Both the position numbers and the translations under genes were made by a program. Under the pieces are notes generated by a model. It saw only the letters and a list, made by a program, of their open reading frames with translations, made no database searches and was not told the origin of the DNA. Shown here in pieces: positions 43,945-54,165 of a stretch of 64,000 nucleotides of DNA. The stretch lies in assembly GCF_000418325.1 (NCBI RefSeq), contig NC_021658.1, forward strand, positions 6,896,001-6,960,000, written 5' to 3'. This DNA is from Sorangium cellulosum So0157-2 (GTDB lineage: Bacteria; Myxococcota_A; Polyangia; Polyangiales; Polyangiaceae). Numbering within the stretch: the stretch's first letter is position 1; each line of letters begins with the position of its first letter.

Positions 43945-46900
43945 CTAGAGCGTGAAATAAAACGTCGCTCCCTCGTCGACGGCGCCCTCGGCCCAGATGC
44001 GGCCTCCATGGCGCTCGACGATGCGATGTACGGTCGCGAGGCCGACGCCGGTCCCCGCGAACTCCTCCTCGGTGTGCAGGCGCTGGAACGCGCCGAACAG
44101 CTTCGCGGCGTACCTCATGTCGAACCCGGCCCCGTTGTCGCGCACGAAAAACGTCGCGCGCCCGCCCCGCGGCTCCTCCTGCCCGCCCTCCATCTGCCCG
44201 AGCTCGATCCGCGCGCCCGCCCGCTTGCTCGTGAACTTCCACGCGTTGCCGAGCAGGTTCTCCAGCACGATCCTGAGCAGCTGAGGGTCGCCGTCCGCCG
44301 CCACCCCCTCCGCCACGACGCACTCCACGGCGCGATCCGGCTCAGGCCGCTGCAGCGCGGCGAGCACCTCGCGCCCGAGCGCGCTCATGTCGACGCGCTC
44401 GCGCTGCATCTCGGCGCGCGTCACGCGCGACAGCCTGAGCATGTCATCGATGAGCTCCGACATCCGCTGGCTCCCCCGCCGCACCTGCGACAGCAAGTCG
44501 CGTGCCTCCTCGTCGAGCTTGTCGCCGTAGTCCTCGATCAGCGCGAGGCTGAACCCGTCGATGACCCGGAGCGGCGCACGCAGGTCGTGCGAGACGGAGT
44601 GGCTGAACGCCTCCAGCTCCTTGTTGGCCACCTGCAGCTGCGCCGTCCGCTGCTGGATCCGGAGCTCCAGCTCGCTGTTGAGCTCCCGGAGCGCCTCCTC
44701 CGCCCGCCGGCGCTCGGCGTTCTCCCTCGACAGCTCCGCGTACAGCCGCGCGTTCTCGAGCGAGCTCGCGGCCTGCGACGCCAGGAGATCCAGCGTCAGC
44801 GCCCGCTCCGGCGTGAACGCGCCGGCGGTCAGGTTGTTCTCCAGGTAAAGGAGACCCACCAGCGCGGCCTGCCGCAGGAGCGGGATGCACAGCACCGACT
44901 TCGGCCGGTTCAGCCGCACGTACTCGTCGTCCGCGAACCGCGGCTCGCCCGCCGCATAGTCGAGCACGACGCGCTCTCTCGCCCTGCGGACATGCCCGAG
45001 CAGGGTCATGGGCGCGGCCGACGGTCGCAGCGGGGCCGCGGGGTTGCAGACGCTCACCACCGCGCCGGCGGCGGACGCCTCCGCCTCGAGGAGCAGCGTC
45101 CCCGCCTGATCCCGGAGCAGGTACCCCTTCTCGGCGCCCGCGTTCTCGATCGTGATCCGCATGAGCTTCTGGAGCAGCCGCTCCAGGTCGATCTCGTCGG
45201 AGAGCGCCTGGGACGCCTTGATGACCGCCATCAGATCGATCGCCGACGGCCCCGCCGGCAGCCCGAGCCGCTCCGACGCCGAGGGCGGGCGCGCGGCGAG
45301 GAGGGCGCCGTATCGCCCCTCGAGCTGCGCCACCTTCGCGGACGCGCCCCACGCGCGGTAGCACCGGTGGGCCTCGGTCATGTAGACGCCGGCGACCTTC
45401 TCCCGGCCGAGGCCGAGGTAGAACCTGGCCGCGAGCTCGCTCGCGAGCGCCTCGTCCTGCACGAAGCGGTTCGCCTTGGCCGCCTCGATCGACCGATCGT
45501 AAAGGTCCATCGCCTCGAGGAGGCGCCCGGCGGCGCGCGCCTCCTCCGCCTCGATGAGGAGGCGCTTGTGCTCGAAATTCTCGGGGCAGCCCGCGGCGTA
45601 CGAGGAGACCTTGCCCCGGTAGCGGGCGCGCATGCCGCCGAGCGGCTCCCGGGCCGCCTCCGCCGGGGGCAGCGCCAGGATCGCGAGGCACAGGTGGAAC
45701 GCCATGTCGACCGACAGGATGAGCCCCGCGCTCCCGCCGATCGTCTGGTCGGCGATGATCCCCATCTGGATCGCGCCGGCGTAGTCCTCGGCGAGCAACG
45801 CCAGCCGGAGCTTGGCCGCGGCGTACCAGCACAGCGTGCTCACGAGCTCGGGCGCCATGATGCTGTCCAGGAAGGACGGCTCGTCCAGCGTCTCGTCCCC
45901 GATGGAGTGGAGACCCGCCGTGCGCCCCCTGAGGCAGGCGACGAGCTGCCGCCCGATCGTCACGTTCGCCGTGCTCGCCGCGTTGTACGTCTGCCGCACC
46001 AGGAGGAGGAGCTTCTCGATCTCCTCGCCGACGGCGCCGAGCTCGTCGCCCAGGGCGATCCGCGTCCAGACGATGTTCGAGAGGGTATACGACAGATAGT
46101 TCAGATCGCCCGACTCCGGCCCTGCGCGCATGGCGCGCCGGGCATGATCGAGCGACAGACGGAGCGACTTCTTGCAGAAGCTCACGTTGAGCGCGAACAT
46201 GTAGTGGAGCCGGCACTTGATCGAGATATTGTTGTATCTCTCGTTGAGATCCAGCGCGAGCTGGCCGAACTCGTGGGCTGCGTCGTACTCGCCGCGCGTG
46301 GCCAGCACGAAGCCGTAGGTCAGGTATCCGAAGGCGGCCTCCTCCGAGTGCCCGTGCTTGAGGGAGATGTTGGCCGGCATCACGCAGACCAGCGCGAGCA
46401 GCACGGGGTGGATGATGAACGCCACCCCCCACAGGTTCGCCAGGATCTTGAGCGCGATGAGCTGCTCGGGATCGGTCATCGACGGCGCGCCGATGAGCTC
46501 GCGGATCCGTCGCCCGCCGAGGTTCGCGCGCACCGCCGCGAGCTCCGCCTCGAGCGCGGCCTGGCACTCGTCCGCCGCCTCCGGCACGCGGATGCCGAGG
46601 AGCGCGAGCGCGGCGCGCCCGACGTCCATGGCCTGGACATACCGGATCTGCATGCAGTAGAGGACGACCCGCAGGTTGAGGATCTGCGCGCGTTCGAGCG
46701 TCGATCGCGCCCGCCGCAGGATGACGTCGAAGAGGGCCTCCGCCTCCTCGTGGCGGCCGATCAGGTACTCGCACTCGGCGAGCTCGGCGGAGAGCTCGAA
46801 CGTGGTCGCGTACTCGTCGCCCCACCCGGCCTCGCCGAGCAGCGCGGCGCCGGCCCGGAAATACCCGACGGCGGTCTGGAACGCGGTCGCGGCCTTCGCC

Positions 46901-49182
46901 CGCTTGCCGGCCGCGAGGTTCAGCCGCGCGACGTCCACCTGCTCGCCGCGCTCGGTGATCAGCGCGGCGCCCAGGTTCGTGTGGTGGACGATCTGGAACA
47001 CGTCCTCCACGTGCCCCTCGTCCGCGCGAGACCGCCTGAGCAGCCTGCCGATCCGCAGGTGGACCTCCTGCCGGCGGTCCTCCTCGATCATCGAGTAAGC
47101 GGCCTGCTGGACGCGGTCGTGCAAGAACTTGTACGAGATCCGGAGCGCCTCGAGGTCGCGCTGGTCGTCGACGTCCTCTCCCCTGGGCGCGTGGAGGAAG
47201 CGGTACTCGGACGTGAGCGGCACGACGTACCCTTCGCGGAGCGCCTCCCACAGATCGGCGGCCGTCGCGGCGGGCGTCTTCTCGTGGATGATCGCCAGCG
47301 TCCTCAGCTCGAACTGGTGGCCCATGCACGCGGCGAGCTTCAGGATGCGCTGCGTGCCGGGCGCGAGCTTCCGGATCTTGCCGACCATGAGGACGACCAC
47401 GTTGTCCGTGATGTCCGCCTGCTGGATGCGCGCGAGATCCCACTCCCACGCTCCGGTCCCCGCGTTGAAGCCGATCAGCTTGTCCCGGTGGAGCGCCCCG
47501 AGGAGCTGGCTCATGAAGAACGGGTTGCCCTGCGTCTTCTCGAAGACGATCGCGGCGAGGGGCGCCACCCGGTCCGTGTCGGTGACGAAGGTGTCGGCGA
47601 TGATCTGGGCGACCGTCGGCGGCGCGAGCGGACTGAGCGTGATCTCGCCGAGCTTCGCCCCCGTCTTCCTGATCTCCTCGACCGTCAGCGCGAGCGGGTG
47701 GGCCGGGCCGACCTCGTTGTCGCGGTACGCCCCGAGGACGAGGAGATACGCGTTCTCCGGGTTCGCGAGGATGGCCTGGAGCAGCCGGAGCGACGCCGAG
47801 TCGGCCCACTGCAGGTCGTCGAGGAAGAGCACCAGCGGGCGCTCCCTCGTGGCGAAGACCCGGAGGAAGCTCTGGAAGACGATGACGAACCGGTTCTGCG
47901 CTTCGGTGGGCCCGAGCTCCGGCACGCCCGGCTGCGACCCCAGGATGACCGAGAGCTCCGGGATGAGGTCGATCATGAGCTGCGCGTTCGGCCCGAGCGC
48001 GGCGAGCAGCCGCTCCTTCAAGCCCGCGAGCTCCCCGTCGGAGCCCTGGAGGTGCCCCCGGATGAGGTCCCGGAAGGCGTTCGCGATCGGCGCGTACGGG
48101 ACGCTCCGGTTCAGGAGATCGAACTTGCCCGAGATGAACGCGCCGCCCCGCGCCGCGATCGGCTTGTGGACCTCGTTGACCAGCACCGATTTGCCGATGC
48201 CCGAGAAGCCGGCGACCAGGAGCAGCTCGACGCCTCCCTGGCCCACGCGATCGAACGCGAGCAGGAGATCCCTTGTCTCGGCCTCGCGGCCGTAGAGCCG
48301 CTGGGGGATGTGGAGCTCGCCGGAGAGATCGCGCTGACCCAGCGAGAAGGGCGCGACGGCTCCGCTCGCCTCGAGCTGCGAAAGGCACGCTCGCAGGTCC
48401 ACCGCGAGCCCGAAGGCGCCCTGGTAGCGGTCCTCCGCGGCCTTCGCGAGGAGCTTCATCACGATGTCCGAGACCACCTTCGGGATCTCGGGCGAGGCCT
48501 CGTGAGGCGGCGCGGGTCTCCTCGCGATGTGGCTGTGCACGATCTCCATCGGGTCCGACGACGGGAAGGGCAGGCGGCCCGTGAGCGCCTCGTACATCAC
48601 GACGCCGAGCGAATAGAGGTCGGTCCGGTGATCCAGGGTGCGATTCATCCGGCCGGTCTGCTCCGGCGACATATAGGGGAGGCTCACCTCGATCGCGTCA
48701 GGGCTCTGGGCCGGCTGGATCTCCTGAGACAGGCGCGTCGCGACGCTGAGGTCGCTCAGCCTCGCCGCGCCCGTGCGCACGTTGACGAGGATGTTCCTGG
48801 GATTGATGTCCTTGTGGATGACGTGCCGGCGATGGAGCGCGTCCAGGGTCTCCGCGACCGAAGCGGCGATCCTGAGCGCGGTCCGGAGGTCGAGCCGCTG
48901 CGCCTTGAGGACGTCGTGGAGCGCCTGCCCGCCGAGGTCCTCCATGACGAGCGCCAGGCCGCCCTCGTGCCGCTCGAGGCCGTACGCCGTGACGACCCCG
49001 GGCAGCCCGAGGTCGCGCATCATCATGTATTCGTAGCGGAGCTTCGCGACCTCTCGCGGGCTCTCGTGGGAGCGCTTGAGGAGCTTCACCGAGATCGGCG
49101 CATGATCGGAATTCCGGTAACCGCGGTAGAGGGCGGTATCCAGACCCGAGTGGATCTCCTCCGTGATTGTGAACCGGCTCAC
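43945..49182 (-). CDS. giant Ser/Thr kinase - AAA ATPase - GAF - histidine kinase
   Basis: 1745 residues. A Ser/Thr kinase-like domain (1-270) has Lys33 and an HKD catalytic loop (VIHKDINPRN), with DLS in place of DFG. A large ATPase follows, with Walker A GFSGIGKS (325-332) and Walker B LFLDDLQWAD, then a long helical TPR-like region (about 560-1300), a GAF domain (about 1350-1500), coiled coil and histidine kinase (HSVSHDLRAP, His near 1530; ATP lid GTGVGLATV). The type is common in Polyangiaceae and cyanobacteria. Kinase activity of the first domain is doubtful with the altered DFG. It lies 139 bp upstream of the receiver-PAS-STAS gene and may phosphorylate it. Confidence 0.93.
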   Translation of the reverse strand: MSRFTITEEIHSGLDTALYRGYRNSDHAPISVKLLKRSHESPREVAKLRYEYMMMRDLGLPGVVTAYGLERHEGGLALVMEDLGGQALHDVLKAQRLDLRTALRIAASVAETLDALHRRHVIHKDINPRNILVNVRTGAARLSDLSVATRLSQEIQPAQSPDAIEVSLPYMSPEQTGRMNRTLDHRTDLYSLGVVMYEALTGRLPFPSSDPMEIVHSHIARRPAPPHEASPEIPKVVSDIVMKLLAKAAEDRYQGAFGLAVDLRACLSQLEASGAVAPFSLGQRDLSGELHIPQRLYGREAETRDLLLAFDRVGQGGVELLLVAGFSGIGKSVLVNEVHKPIAARGGAFISGKFDLLNRSVPYAPIANAFRDLIRGHLQGSDGELAGLKERLLAALGPNAQLMIDLIPELSVILGSQPGVPELGPTEAQNRFVIVFQSFLRVFATRERPLVLFLDDLQWADSASLRLLQAILANPENAYLLVLGAYRDNEVGPAHPLALTVEEIRKTGAKLGEITLSPLAPPTVAQIIADTFVTDTDRVAPLAAIVFEKTQGNPFFMSQLLGALHRDKLIGFNAGTGAWEWDLARIQQADITDNVVVLMVGKIRKLAPGTQRILKLAACMGHQFELRTLAIIHEKTPAATAADLWEALREGYVVPLTSEYRFLHAPRGEDVDDQRDLEALRISYKFLHDRVQQAAYSMIEEDRRQEVHLRIGRLLRRSRADEGHVEDVFQIVHHTNLGAALITERGEQVDVARLNLAAGKRAKAATAFQTAVGYFRAGAALLGEAGWGDEYATTFELSAELAECEYLIGRHEEAEALFDVILRRARSTLERAQILNLRVVLYCMQIRYVQAMDVGRAALALLGIRVPEAADECQAALEAELAAVRANLGGRRIRELIGAPSMTDPEQLIALKILANLWGVAFIIHPVLLALVCVMPANISLKHGHSEEAAFGYLTYGFVLATRGEYDAAHEFGQLALDLNERYNNISIKCRLHYMFALNVSFCKKSLRLSLDHARRAMRAGPESGDLNYLSYTLSNIVWTRIALGDELGAVGEEIEKLLLLVRQTYNAASTANVTIGRQLVACLRGRTAGLHSIGDETLDEPSFLDSIMAPELVSTLCWYAAAKLRLALLAEDYAGAIQMGIIADQTIGGSAGLILSVDMAFHLCLAILALPPAEAAREPLGGMRARYRGKVSSYAAGCPENFEHKRLLIEAEEARAAGRLLEAMDLYDRSIEAAKANRFVQDEALASELAARFYLGLGREKVAGVYMTEAHRCYRAWGASAKVAQLEGRYGALLAARPPSASERLGLPAGPSAIDLMAVIKASQALSDEIDLERLLQKLMRITIENAGAEKGYLLRDQAGTLLLEAEASAAGAVVSVCNPAAPLRPSAAPMTLLGHVRRARERVVLDYAAGEPRFADDEYVRLNRPKSVLCIPLLRQAALVGLLYLENNLTAGAFTPERALTLDLLASQAASSLENARLYAELSRENAERRRAEEALRELNSELELRIQQRTAQLQVANKELEAFSHSVSHDLRAPLRVIDGFSLALIEDYGDKLDEEARDLLSQVRRGSQRMSELIDDMLRLSRVTRAEMQRERVDMSALGREVLAALQRPEPDRAVECVVAEGVAADGDPQLLRIVLENLLGNAWKFTSKRAGARIELGQMEGGQEEPRGGRATFFVRDNGAGFDMRYAAKLFGAFQRLHTEEEFAGTGVGLATVHRIVERHGGRIWAEGAVDEGATFYFTL

Positions 49183-49486
49183 TCAAACCTCCTGCGCCCG
49201 CGATCGAGCCCGGCTCGAAGCTGCCCGCGCTCTGGAGGCCGATGTAGCATCCCCCGAGCGAAGACATCACCCGGGCCCACAGACGCTACAGGCGGCCACG
49301 AGCGCGTGGCGGGGTCCGAACCGGCAGGACCAAGGCCCCCCTGGTCAGGAGACCATCCTATTCCGAGTATCCGGGCTCAAACAAGTGGGAAGGCGAACAT
49401 TCCGAGCGGTGCCCGCACGAGGTCGTGTCGGGGCGTGGAGGCGGCGTCCGGCGGCGCCGAGTGGCTGAGCTCGCCGCGCGACGAGC
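49183..49486. other. intergenic region, no gene seen
   Basis: 304 bp between the kinase start and the haloperoxidase-like stop, both on the minus strand. It must hold the kinase promoter; no motif was identified. Confidence 0.4.
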
Positions 49487-50815
49487 CTACAGGGGCTCGA
49501 GGAAGCGCCGGTGCACGTACTTGGCGATCTTCTTGCCGGTCCTCGCCCCGACCTCGCCCGATCCGCGGTAGTGGATCCCCCCCCAGACGCGGGCGTTGAT
49601 CACCCCCTCGACGGCGTCCTTGAGGGAGTCGAACACGATGTCTCCGCAGGTGTTCGTCCCGACGAGCGGCTCGTCCAGGTCGCCGCCGCCGAAGAACTCC
49701 ATCAGCGCGTACAGCGTCGCTCCGCTCACCATCGGGTGGCCGGCGGGGTATTCCTGGTTCGGCGAGGTGGTCATGAGCGGCTTCCAGTCGGAGCCCGGAT
49801 AGTAGTGGTCGATCGCCGTGATCGGCCGCCAGAAATTGTAGTGATTCTTGCTGTTCACATTGGCGATCATGGCGTCGGCCTGGGTGAGCATCGCGAGCGC
49901 GAACACCCGCGCGGCCTCGTAGTTGTCCAGCTCGAAGTCCGAGACGAGCTGGCGGGTGAACGCGTACGTGCCGCTGAAGACGAACCCGTCGCAGGCCTCC
50001 CACCAGAGGGCCTCGAAGGCCTGCTGCGGGGTGCGCACGGCGCTGTCCACGGCGCCGTAGGCGCGGGTCTCCTCCAGGTCCCTGCGGAACGCGCCGTTCT
50101 TGGGGCGCGGCGGCGGCGGGGGCAGGAATTGGTCGTTGTCGCGCATCGTCCACGGGGTCATGTCCCCCCACCAGAAGAAGAACGGCTGCGACGTGCCGGG
50201 GAACGTGTCGGCCGGGTCGAGCATCACGTACTCCCCCGGCAGGCCGGTCATCGGGTCGCCGTCGCCGTCGCTATCGGGCCACTCGAACTCGAGATCATCC
50301 GGGTTGTTCCACCCGTCGCCGAGGCGCTCGTTCCACAGGTTGATCGCGGCCGCCTCGCCGATCCGGATGCCCTCCTCCTTCTCGGGGCCGTCGGGGATCG
50401 CCGAGAGCTGCGCGTCGTAGACGGCCTCCACCATCGGCAAGAGGTCCTGGAGGCCCGGGTTCGCGAACTCCGGCGGGAGGCTCTGGTTCGAGTAGAAATC
50501 GATGTACGTCGCCAGCATCGTCCGCCCTGCCGCGGCCAGGGCCGCCTCGGGCAAGGCGGGCCCCTCGGCGTCCACGGGCGGCAGGTAGGTCTCGTAGCGC
50601 GCGGTCTCGGGGATCGCGTTGAGCGCGTCGTGAATCGAGACGTGCAGGAGCGCCGAGAGCCTCGACGCCATGAAGAACCCCGTCAGCGGCTCCATCTGCG
50701 CCATCACCGTGTTCCAGTCGCGGACCTCCTGGTTGGCTCTGGCGTCCTCGGACCACACGATCGCGGCGACCGACATCGCCGCCGAGAGCAGCCCCTTCCA
50801 TCGACGCCCTCCCAT
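49487..50815 (-). CDS. secreted vanadium haloperoxidase/PAP2-type protein
   Basis: 442 residues with a signal peptide ending near DARA (residue 26). The vanadate/phosphate pocket is visible as KNHYNFWRPITAI (Lys, Arg), YPAGHPMVSG (Gly-His) and a last segment ARVWGGIHYRGSGEVG (Arg and catalytic His). The family contains vanadium haloperoxidases and acid phosphatases, and the sequence does not decide between them. ATG 50815 with AGGA 7 nt upstream is chosen. An ATG at 50869 also has a purine-rich site but would add 18 hydrophilic residues ahead of the signal. Confidence 0.85.
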   Translation of the reverse strand: MGGRRWKGLLSAAMSVAAIVWSEDARANQEVRDWNTVMAQMEPLTGFFMASRLSALLHVSIHDALNAIPETARYETYLPPVDAEGPALPEAALAAAGRTMLATYIDFYSNQSLPPEFANPGLQDLLPMVEAVYDAQLSAIPDGPEKEEGIRIGEAAAINLWNERLGDGWNNPDDLEFEWPDSDGDGDPMTGLPGEYVMLDPADTFPGTSQPFFFWWGDMTPWTMRDNDQFLPPPPPRPKNGAFRRDLEETRAYGAVDSAVRTPQQAFEALWWEACDGFVFSGTYAFTRQLVSDFELDNYEAARVFALAMLTQADAMIANVNSKNHYNFWRPITAIDHYYPGSDWKPLMTTSPNQEYPAGHPMVSGATLYALMEFFGGGDLDEPLVGTNTCGDIVFDSLKDAVEGVINARVWGGIHYRGSGEVGARTGKKIAKYVHRRFLEPL

Positions 50816-51327
50816 GCCGGTCCTGTGTGGGGTACACGCGTCCTTTTGGTCATGTCCGGACAACAGCATCGAACACCCCCTGGCGAGATCAGGTGGAAAC
50901 GCCGCACACGACGTGTGCGCCCCCCGATCTGTGCATACGATGTCCGTCGCGACCTGCAAATTCAATCCACGACGTTTTTGAGCTCTCTTTGCGTCGCAGC
51001 GGCCTCGCGCGCGGTCCTCGCGATCGGGCGGTCGCGCGCGCACACGCGCGCACTACCTGCGCGGACGCATGCTGCATTCCGGTGCTGGACGAGGCGCCGC
51101 TGTCGTCGCCGGTGAGCAGCGACTCACCTCCATCGAGGGGCGACCGCAGGGTGTCGTTCTGCTCGAGCGAGAGCGCGAGTCCGGGGGCCGCGTACGGCCC
51201 CCAGAGCGCCTCCGAGCCGGCGCGACTCCCGGCCGTCCTTGAAATCGACGTTCCTGACGCGCGATGAGCGAGCGCTTGCGCGATCAGCGCGGCGGGACCT
51301 GGTTGCGCGGCGATCCGGCCCGGCGCG
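50816..51327. other. intergenic region, no gene seen
   Basis: 512 bp between two minus-strand genes. It includes an alternating CG/CA tract (about 51023-51055). I found no coding pattern, RNA gene or repeat worth naming. Confidence 0.4.
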
Positions 51328-53133
51328 TCACTGCGCCAGGTACGCCTCCACCTCCGCGGCGCGCCCCTTGGCGTGCGCGATCAGCGCGGCGAGGCCGCTC
51401 TCGAAGTCCGCGGACGACGCGAGGTGCGTGTGCCCCTCGATCTCGCCGTCCGGCCCCACGACGTACGGCGCGATGAGGTCGTGCGCCGCCTTGAACCACG
51501 CCTCGGCCGCGGCCGGCTCGTACTCCACCTCCGCGGCCTGCTTCACGTAGTCGCGGTAGATCTCGAGGTAGACCGGGTCGTCGAGCAGGTAACGGATGAG
51601 CGGCCACTGCTCGGTCACCTGGGACATGTCGAGCGGCAGCGCCGGCATCGGGGTCGCTCCTCCCACGTCGCCATCGATGAACGCGAACGTGTGGTCCCAC
51701 GGGATCCACGTGAATTGCCCACCCTTGTTCGGGTCCGAGTAGAGGTAGTAGTTGTGCGGCAGGCGGCCGTACACGTCCCAGTCCTCGATCACCGTGTTCA
51801 GCGCCAACCAGTGGAGGAAGCCGTCGACGTCGAGGCGCGCCTCGAGCCCCGCGCGCCAGGCGGCGGCGTCGGTCCGGTCCGCGTGCAGCGCGTCGAACAG
51901 CGCGCGCGCGTCCGAGAAATCGGCCTCTTCCTCGTGGTTCTCCTTGACGAGGGTCTCGGGATCCCAGGTCTCCCACCGCGCGCCGGTGCCGTCGGGCTTG
52001 TAGACATTGCCGTCGTGGCCGCCGAAGTGCCTGTCGAGGAACGAGTCGTCCGACGGGACCTCGATCCCGGTATAGAGCCCGAAGTAGACCGGCCCCTCCC
52101 CGTGATCGACGAAGACCCGGTAGAACGCGGTCGCGGGCGCGGGGATCCCCGCCTTGGCGAAGATGTCGGTGCCGAGCTTCTCGCGCAGGAGCGACGAATC
52201 CAGGTAGCTGCTGGTGAACGCCAGCCCGTCGAACCCGTAGAAGCGCTGATTCTTTGTCTCGGGATAGTCATCCTCGAACCGGTCGAAGTTGAGGCGCAGC
52301 GGCAGCTTCCAGTTCCCCGCCCCCCAGGGCAGGAGCAGGCTGGCGTTGCCCCGGAGGCGGATCCCGACGTGCTCCCATTTCCGATCCTCGGTGGCGACGT
52401 CGCACTCGACGTAGAGCGGCGAGCGCGGGATGAGGTCGACGCTGCTGATGAGCCCAGGGTCGCCGCCCACCCCTCCCGGCCCGGAAGGCATGCAGGCGAG
52501 GCCGGCCTCTTGCTCGGTACACGTCCCCGGGGTCTCGGTCCCGAAGAGGTCGACCGTGCAGGGGTCGGACGCCGCGAGATCGTTGCAGGCGTCGATCCAG
52601 TCCTGCGGCGGCTCGAACTCGCCGGGCTCCTGCGGCTTCGGCTGGCAGGTCAGGCCGCCGGGGAGCTCCCCGCACGTCCCCTCGGCGGGGGACCCGAAGA
52701 GATCGACCGTGCACGCGTCGCCGGCCACGAGCCCGTTGCAGGCGTCGACCCACTCCTGCGGCGGCTCGAATCCGCCGGGCCCCTGCGCGCCGAACTCGCC
52801 GATCATCGACGCCATGTCGTCGATCATCGCCTGCCACTTCTCGGGCGCGATGGTGATGTCGATACGGGGGACCCGGTCCTGCGGGAACGCGCGGTCGTAA
52901 TCAGGCTCCTCCTTGGCGCTGCCGCCCGCGCCGCCGTCGCCGCCCGTGCCGTCGCCGCCCGCGCCGTCGCCGCCCGTGCCGTCGCCGCCCGTGCCGGTCG
53001 TGCCGGTTCCACCGCCGCTCGCGCCGGGGCCCGTCCCGGACGCGCCGGGATCCTCGGATCCGCCGCAGCCCACGAGGGGAGTGGCGGCCAGCGCGGCGAA
53101 AGGCAAGAGATAACGCAGACTCCGTAGGTTCAT
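51328..53133 (-). CDS. CotH kinase-family lipoprotein with Cys-rich repeats
   Basis: 601 residues. A lipoprotein signal ending PLVGC (Cys23) is followed by a Gly/Thr/Asp low-complexity linker (repeats of GTGGDG) and a CotH domain (about 85-600). The domain includes RLRGNAS, YFGLYTGIEVP, DGNVYKP and the later DWDVYGRLPHNYYLY and WIPWDHTFAF. Between its first strand and the rest are two tandem repeats of about 48 residues (PPQEWVDACNGL ... and PPQDWIDACNDL ...), each with three Cys. CotH proteins are atypical kinases that phosphorylate secreted proteins in Bacillus and are anchored outside here. The target is unknown. Confidence 0.9.
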   Translation of the reverse strand: MNLRSLRYLLPFAALAATPLVGCGGSEDPGASGTGPGASGGGTGTTGTGGDGTGGDGAGGDGTGGDGGAGGSAKEEPDYDRAFPQDRVPRIDITIAPEKWQAMIDDMASMIGEFGAQGPGGFEPPQEWVDACNGLVAGDACTVDLFGSPAEGTCGELPGGLTCQPKPQEPGEFEPPQDWIDACNDLAASDPCTVDLFGTETPGTCTEQEAGLACMPSGPGGVGGDPGLISSVDLIPRSPLYVECDVATEDRKWEHVGIRLRGNASLLLPWGAGNWKLPLRLNFDRFEDDYPETKNQRFYGFDGLAFTSSYLDSSLLREKLGTDIFAKAGIPAPATAFYRVFVDHGEGPVYFGLYTGIEVPSDDSFLDRHFGGHDGNVYKPDGTGARWETWDPETLVKENHEEEADFSDARALFDALHADRTDAAAWRAGLEARLDVDGFLHWLALNTVIEDWDVYGRLPHNYYLYSDPNKGGQFTWIPWDHTFAFIDGDVGGATPMPALPLDMSQVTEQWPLIRYLLDDPVYLEIYRDYVKQAAEVEYEPAAAEAWFKAAHDLIAPYVVGPDGEIEGHTHLASSADFESGLAALIAHAKGRAAEVEAYLAQ

Positions 53134-53357
53134 CGATCGCTCCTCAGCTCGGCGGTCCGAAGCGATCTTATGTCAACCGTGCTTCGATCGCGTGACAAAT
53201 GCGTCCACGGACAGCGCTGGGAGCCGGCTCCGGCGCGGCGAGGGTGGATAGTTCCAGTCAGGGTGAGGTGGAGTTTTCTACTGGCGCCGATGTGGAACTT
53301 TCCACGCGGGGTGGAGTCGGGCGCTCCACGTGGAGGGACGGCGGCGCGGGCGCTCGC

Positions 53358-53762
53358 TCACAGCAGCGCGGCGCACGCGCCGGCCGACGCGACCGACACG
53401 CCCGCCGCGTTCGCGGCGCACGCGTTGCTGTACGTCTTGCCGTCGCAGCCGCAGACCGGCCTGTACTCCTTCGTGCACAGCGCCGGGATGGGCGCGCAGA
53501 CGCCCGTCTGGTCCGCCGCGCCGCACTGGGCCTCTCTCGCGTAGTCGCAGAATAAGCCGGGCTTGCAGGCGAGGCCGGGGAGCCCGATGCAGGCGTCGCC
53601 CTCACCCCCGCCTGTCCTCACCTCCTGCGATGCGGATTCGGTCGCTTCGGAGGCGCCGTCGGCCACCTCCACCTGACAGCCCGCGGCGAGCGGGACCATC
53701 GAGAGCGCGAGCCAGACGATGGATGCAAAGCGATTGATCTGGAGTCGACCCTGAACGTTCAT
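53358..53762 (-). CDS. Kazal-type protease inhibitor lipoprotein
   Basis: 134 residues from ATG 53762. A lipoprotein signal ends PLAAGC (Cys29), followed by a Ser/Glu-rich linker, a first Cys-rich part (CIGLPGLACKPGLFCDY) and a C-terminal Kazal domain with the signature RPVCGCDGKTYSNAC. Kazal domains block serine proteases with an exposed loop. Surface lipoproteins of this design recur in myxobacteria. It diverges, across 403 bp, from the HELLH/CBM2 lipoprotein gene. A longer upstream frame exists but lacks any signal and is not used. Confidence 0.88.
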   Translation of the reverse strand: MNVQGRLQINRFASIVWLALSMVPLAAGCQVEVADGASEATESASQEVRTGGGEGDACIGLPGLACKPGLFCDYAREAQCGAADQTGVCAPIPALCTKEYRPVCGCDGKTYSNACAANAAGVSVASAGACAALL

Positions 53763-54165
53763 GATGTTCCTCTTCCTCTCCTGTCGCCTCGCCGCGCCGC
53801 GATGAGATCTCGAGACCATCGCCGCGGCGCCGCGGGCGCAGGGTCCACGTAGCAGGAGCCGCGCCACGCGCGTTTCGCGGCCTGCGCGCGCCGCCGTGGC
53901 GTCCGGGTCACCCGGATCGTGCAGCGCCGTGCTCAAGTGAGCGAGGGCTTGCCCAACTTGCGCGGCGGCGGGGGCGCGCCTCGGCCGCGCGAGGCCGCGC
54001 GGGCGGCGCGCCGGCCGGGGAGACTCGAGGCGAGATGCACGCGGTGCATCCCGCGCATGCCGCCTTCGCATTGGAAGGGCAGCCCCCCGCGACCTACATG
54101 GCTCAACACGCCACCGTGCTGCGCACGAGCGCAGCGCGACACGGCGCAACCCGGAGATCACGAAG
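53763..54165. other. divergent intergenic region, no gene seen
   Basis: 403 bp between the Kazal lipoprotein (-) and the HELLH/CBM2 lipoprotein (+). Both promoters must lie here. It is very GC-rich in the middle and shows no clear motif. Confidence 0.4.

Noticed and set aside
44008..49599. Very long open frame opposite the giant kinase gene
   Set aside because: It mirrors the kinase codons (Arg/Ala/Glu-rich, no domains); it is a high-GC artefact. Similar long opposing frames at 8761-11076, 14386-16944, 21424-24369 and 58661-61441 were rejected for the same reason.
50816..50869. Longer N-terminus of the haloperoxidase-like protein from ATG 50869
   Set aside because: It would put 18 polar residues before a normal signal peptide; ATG 50815 has its own AGGA site.
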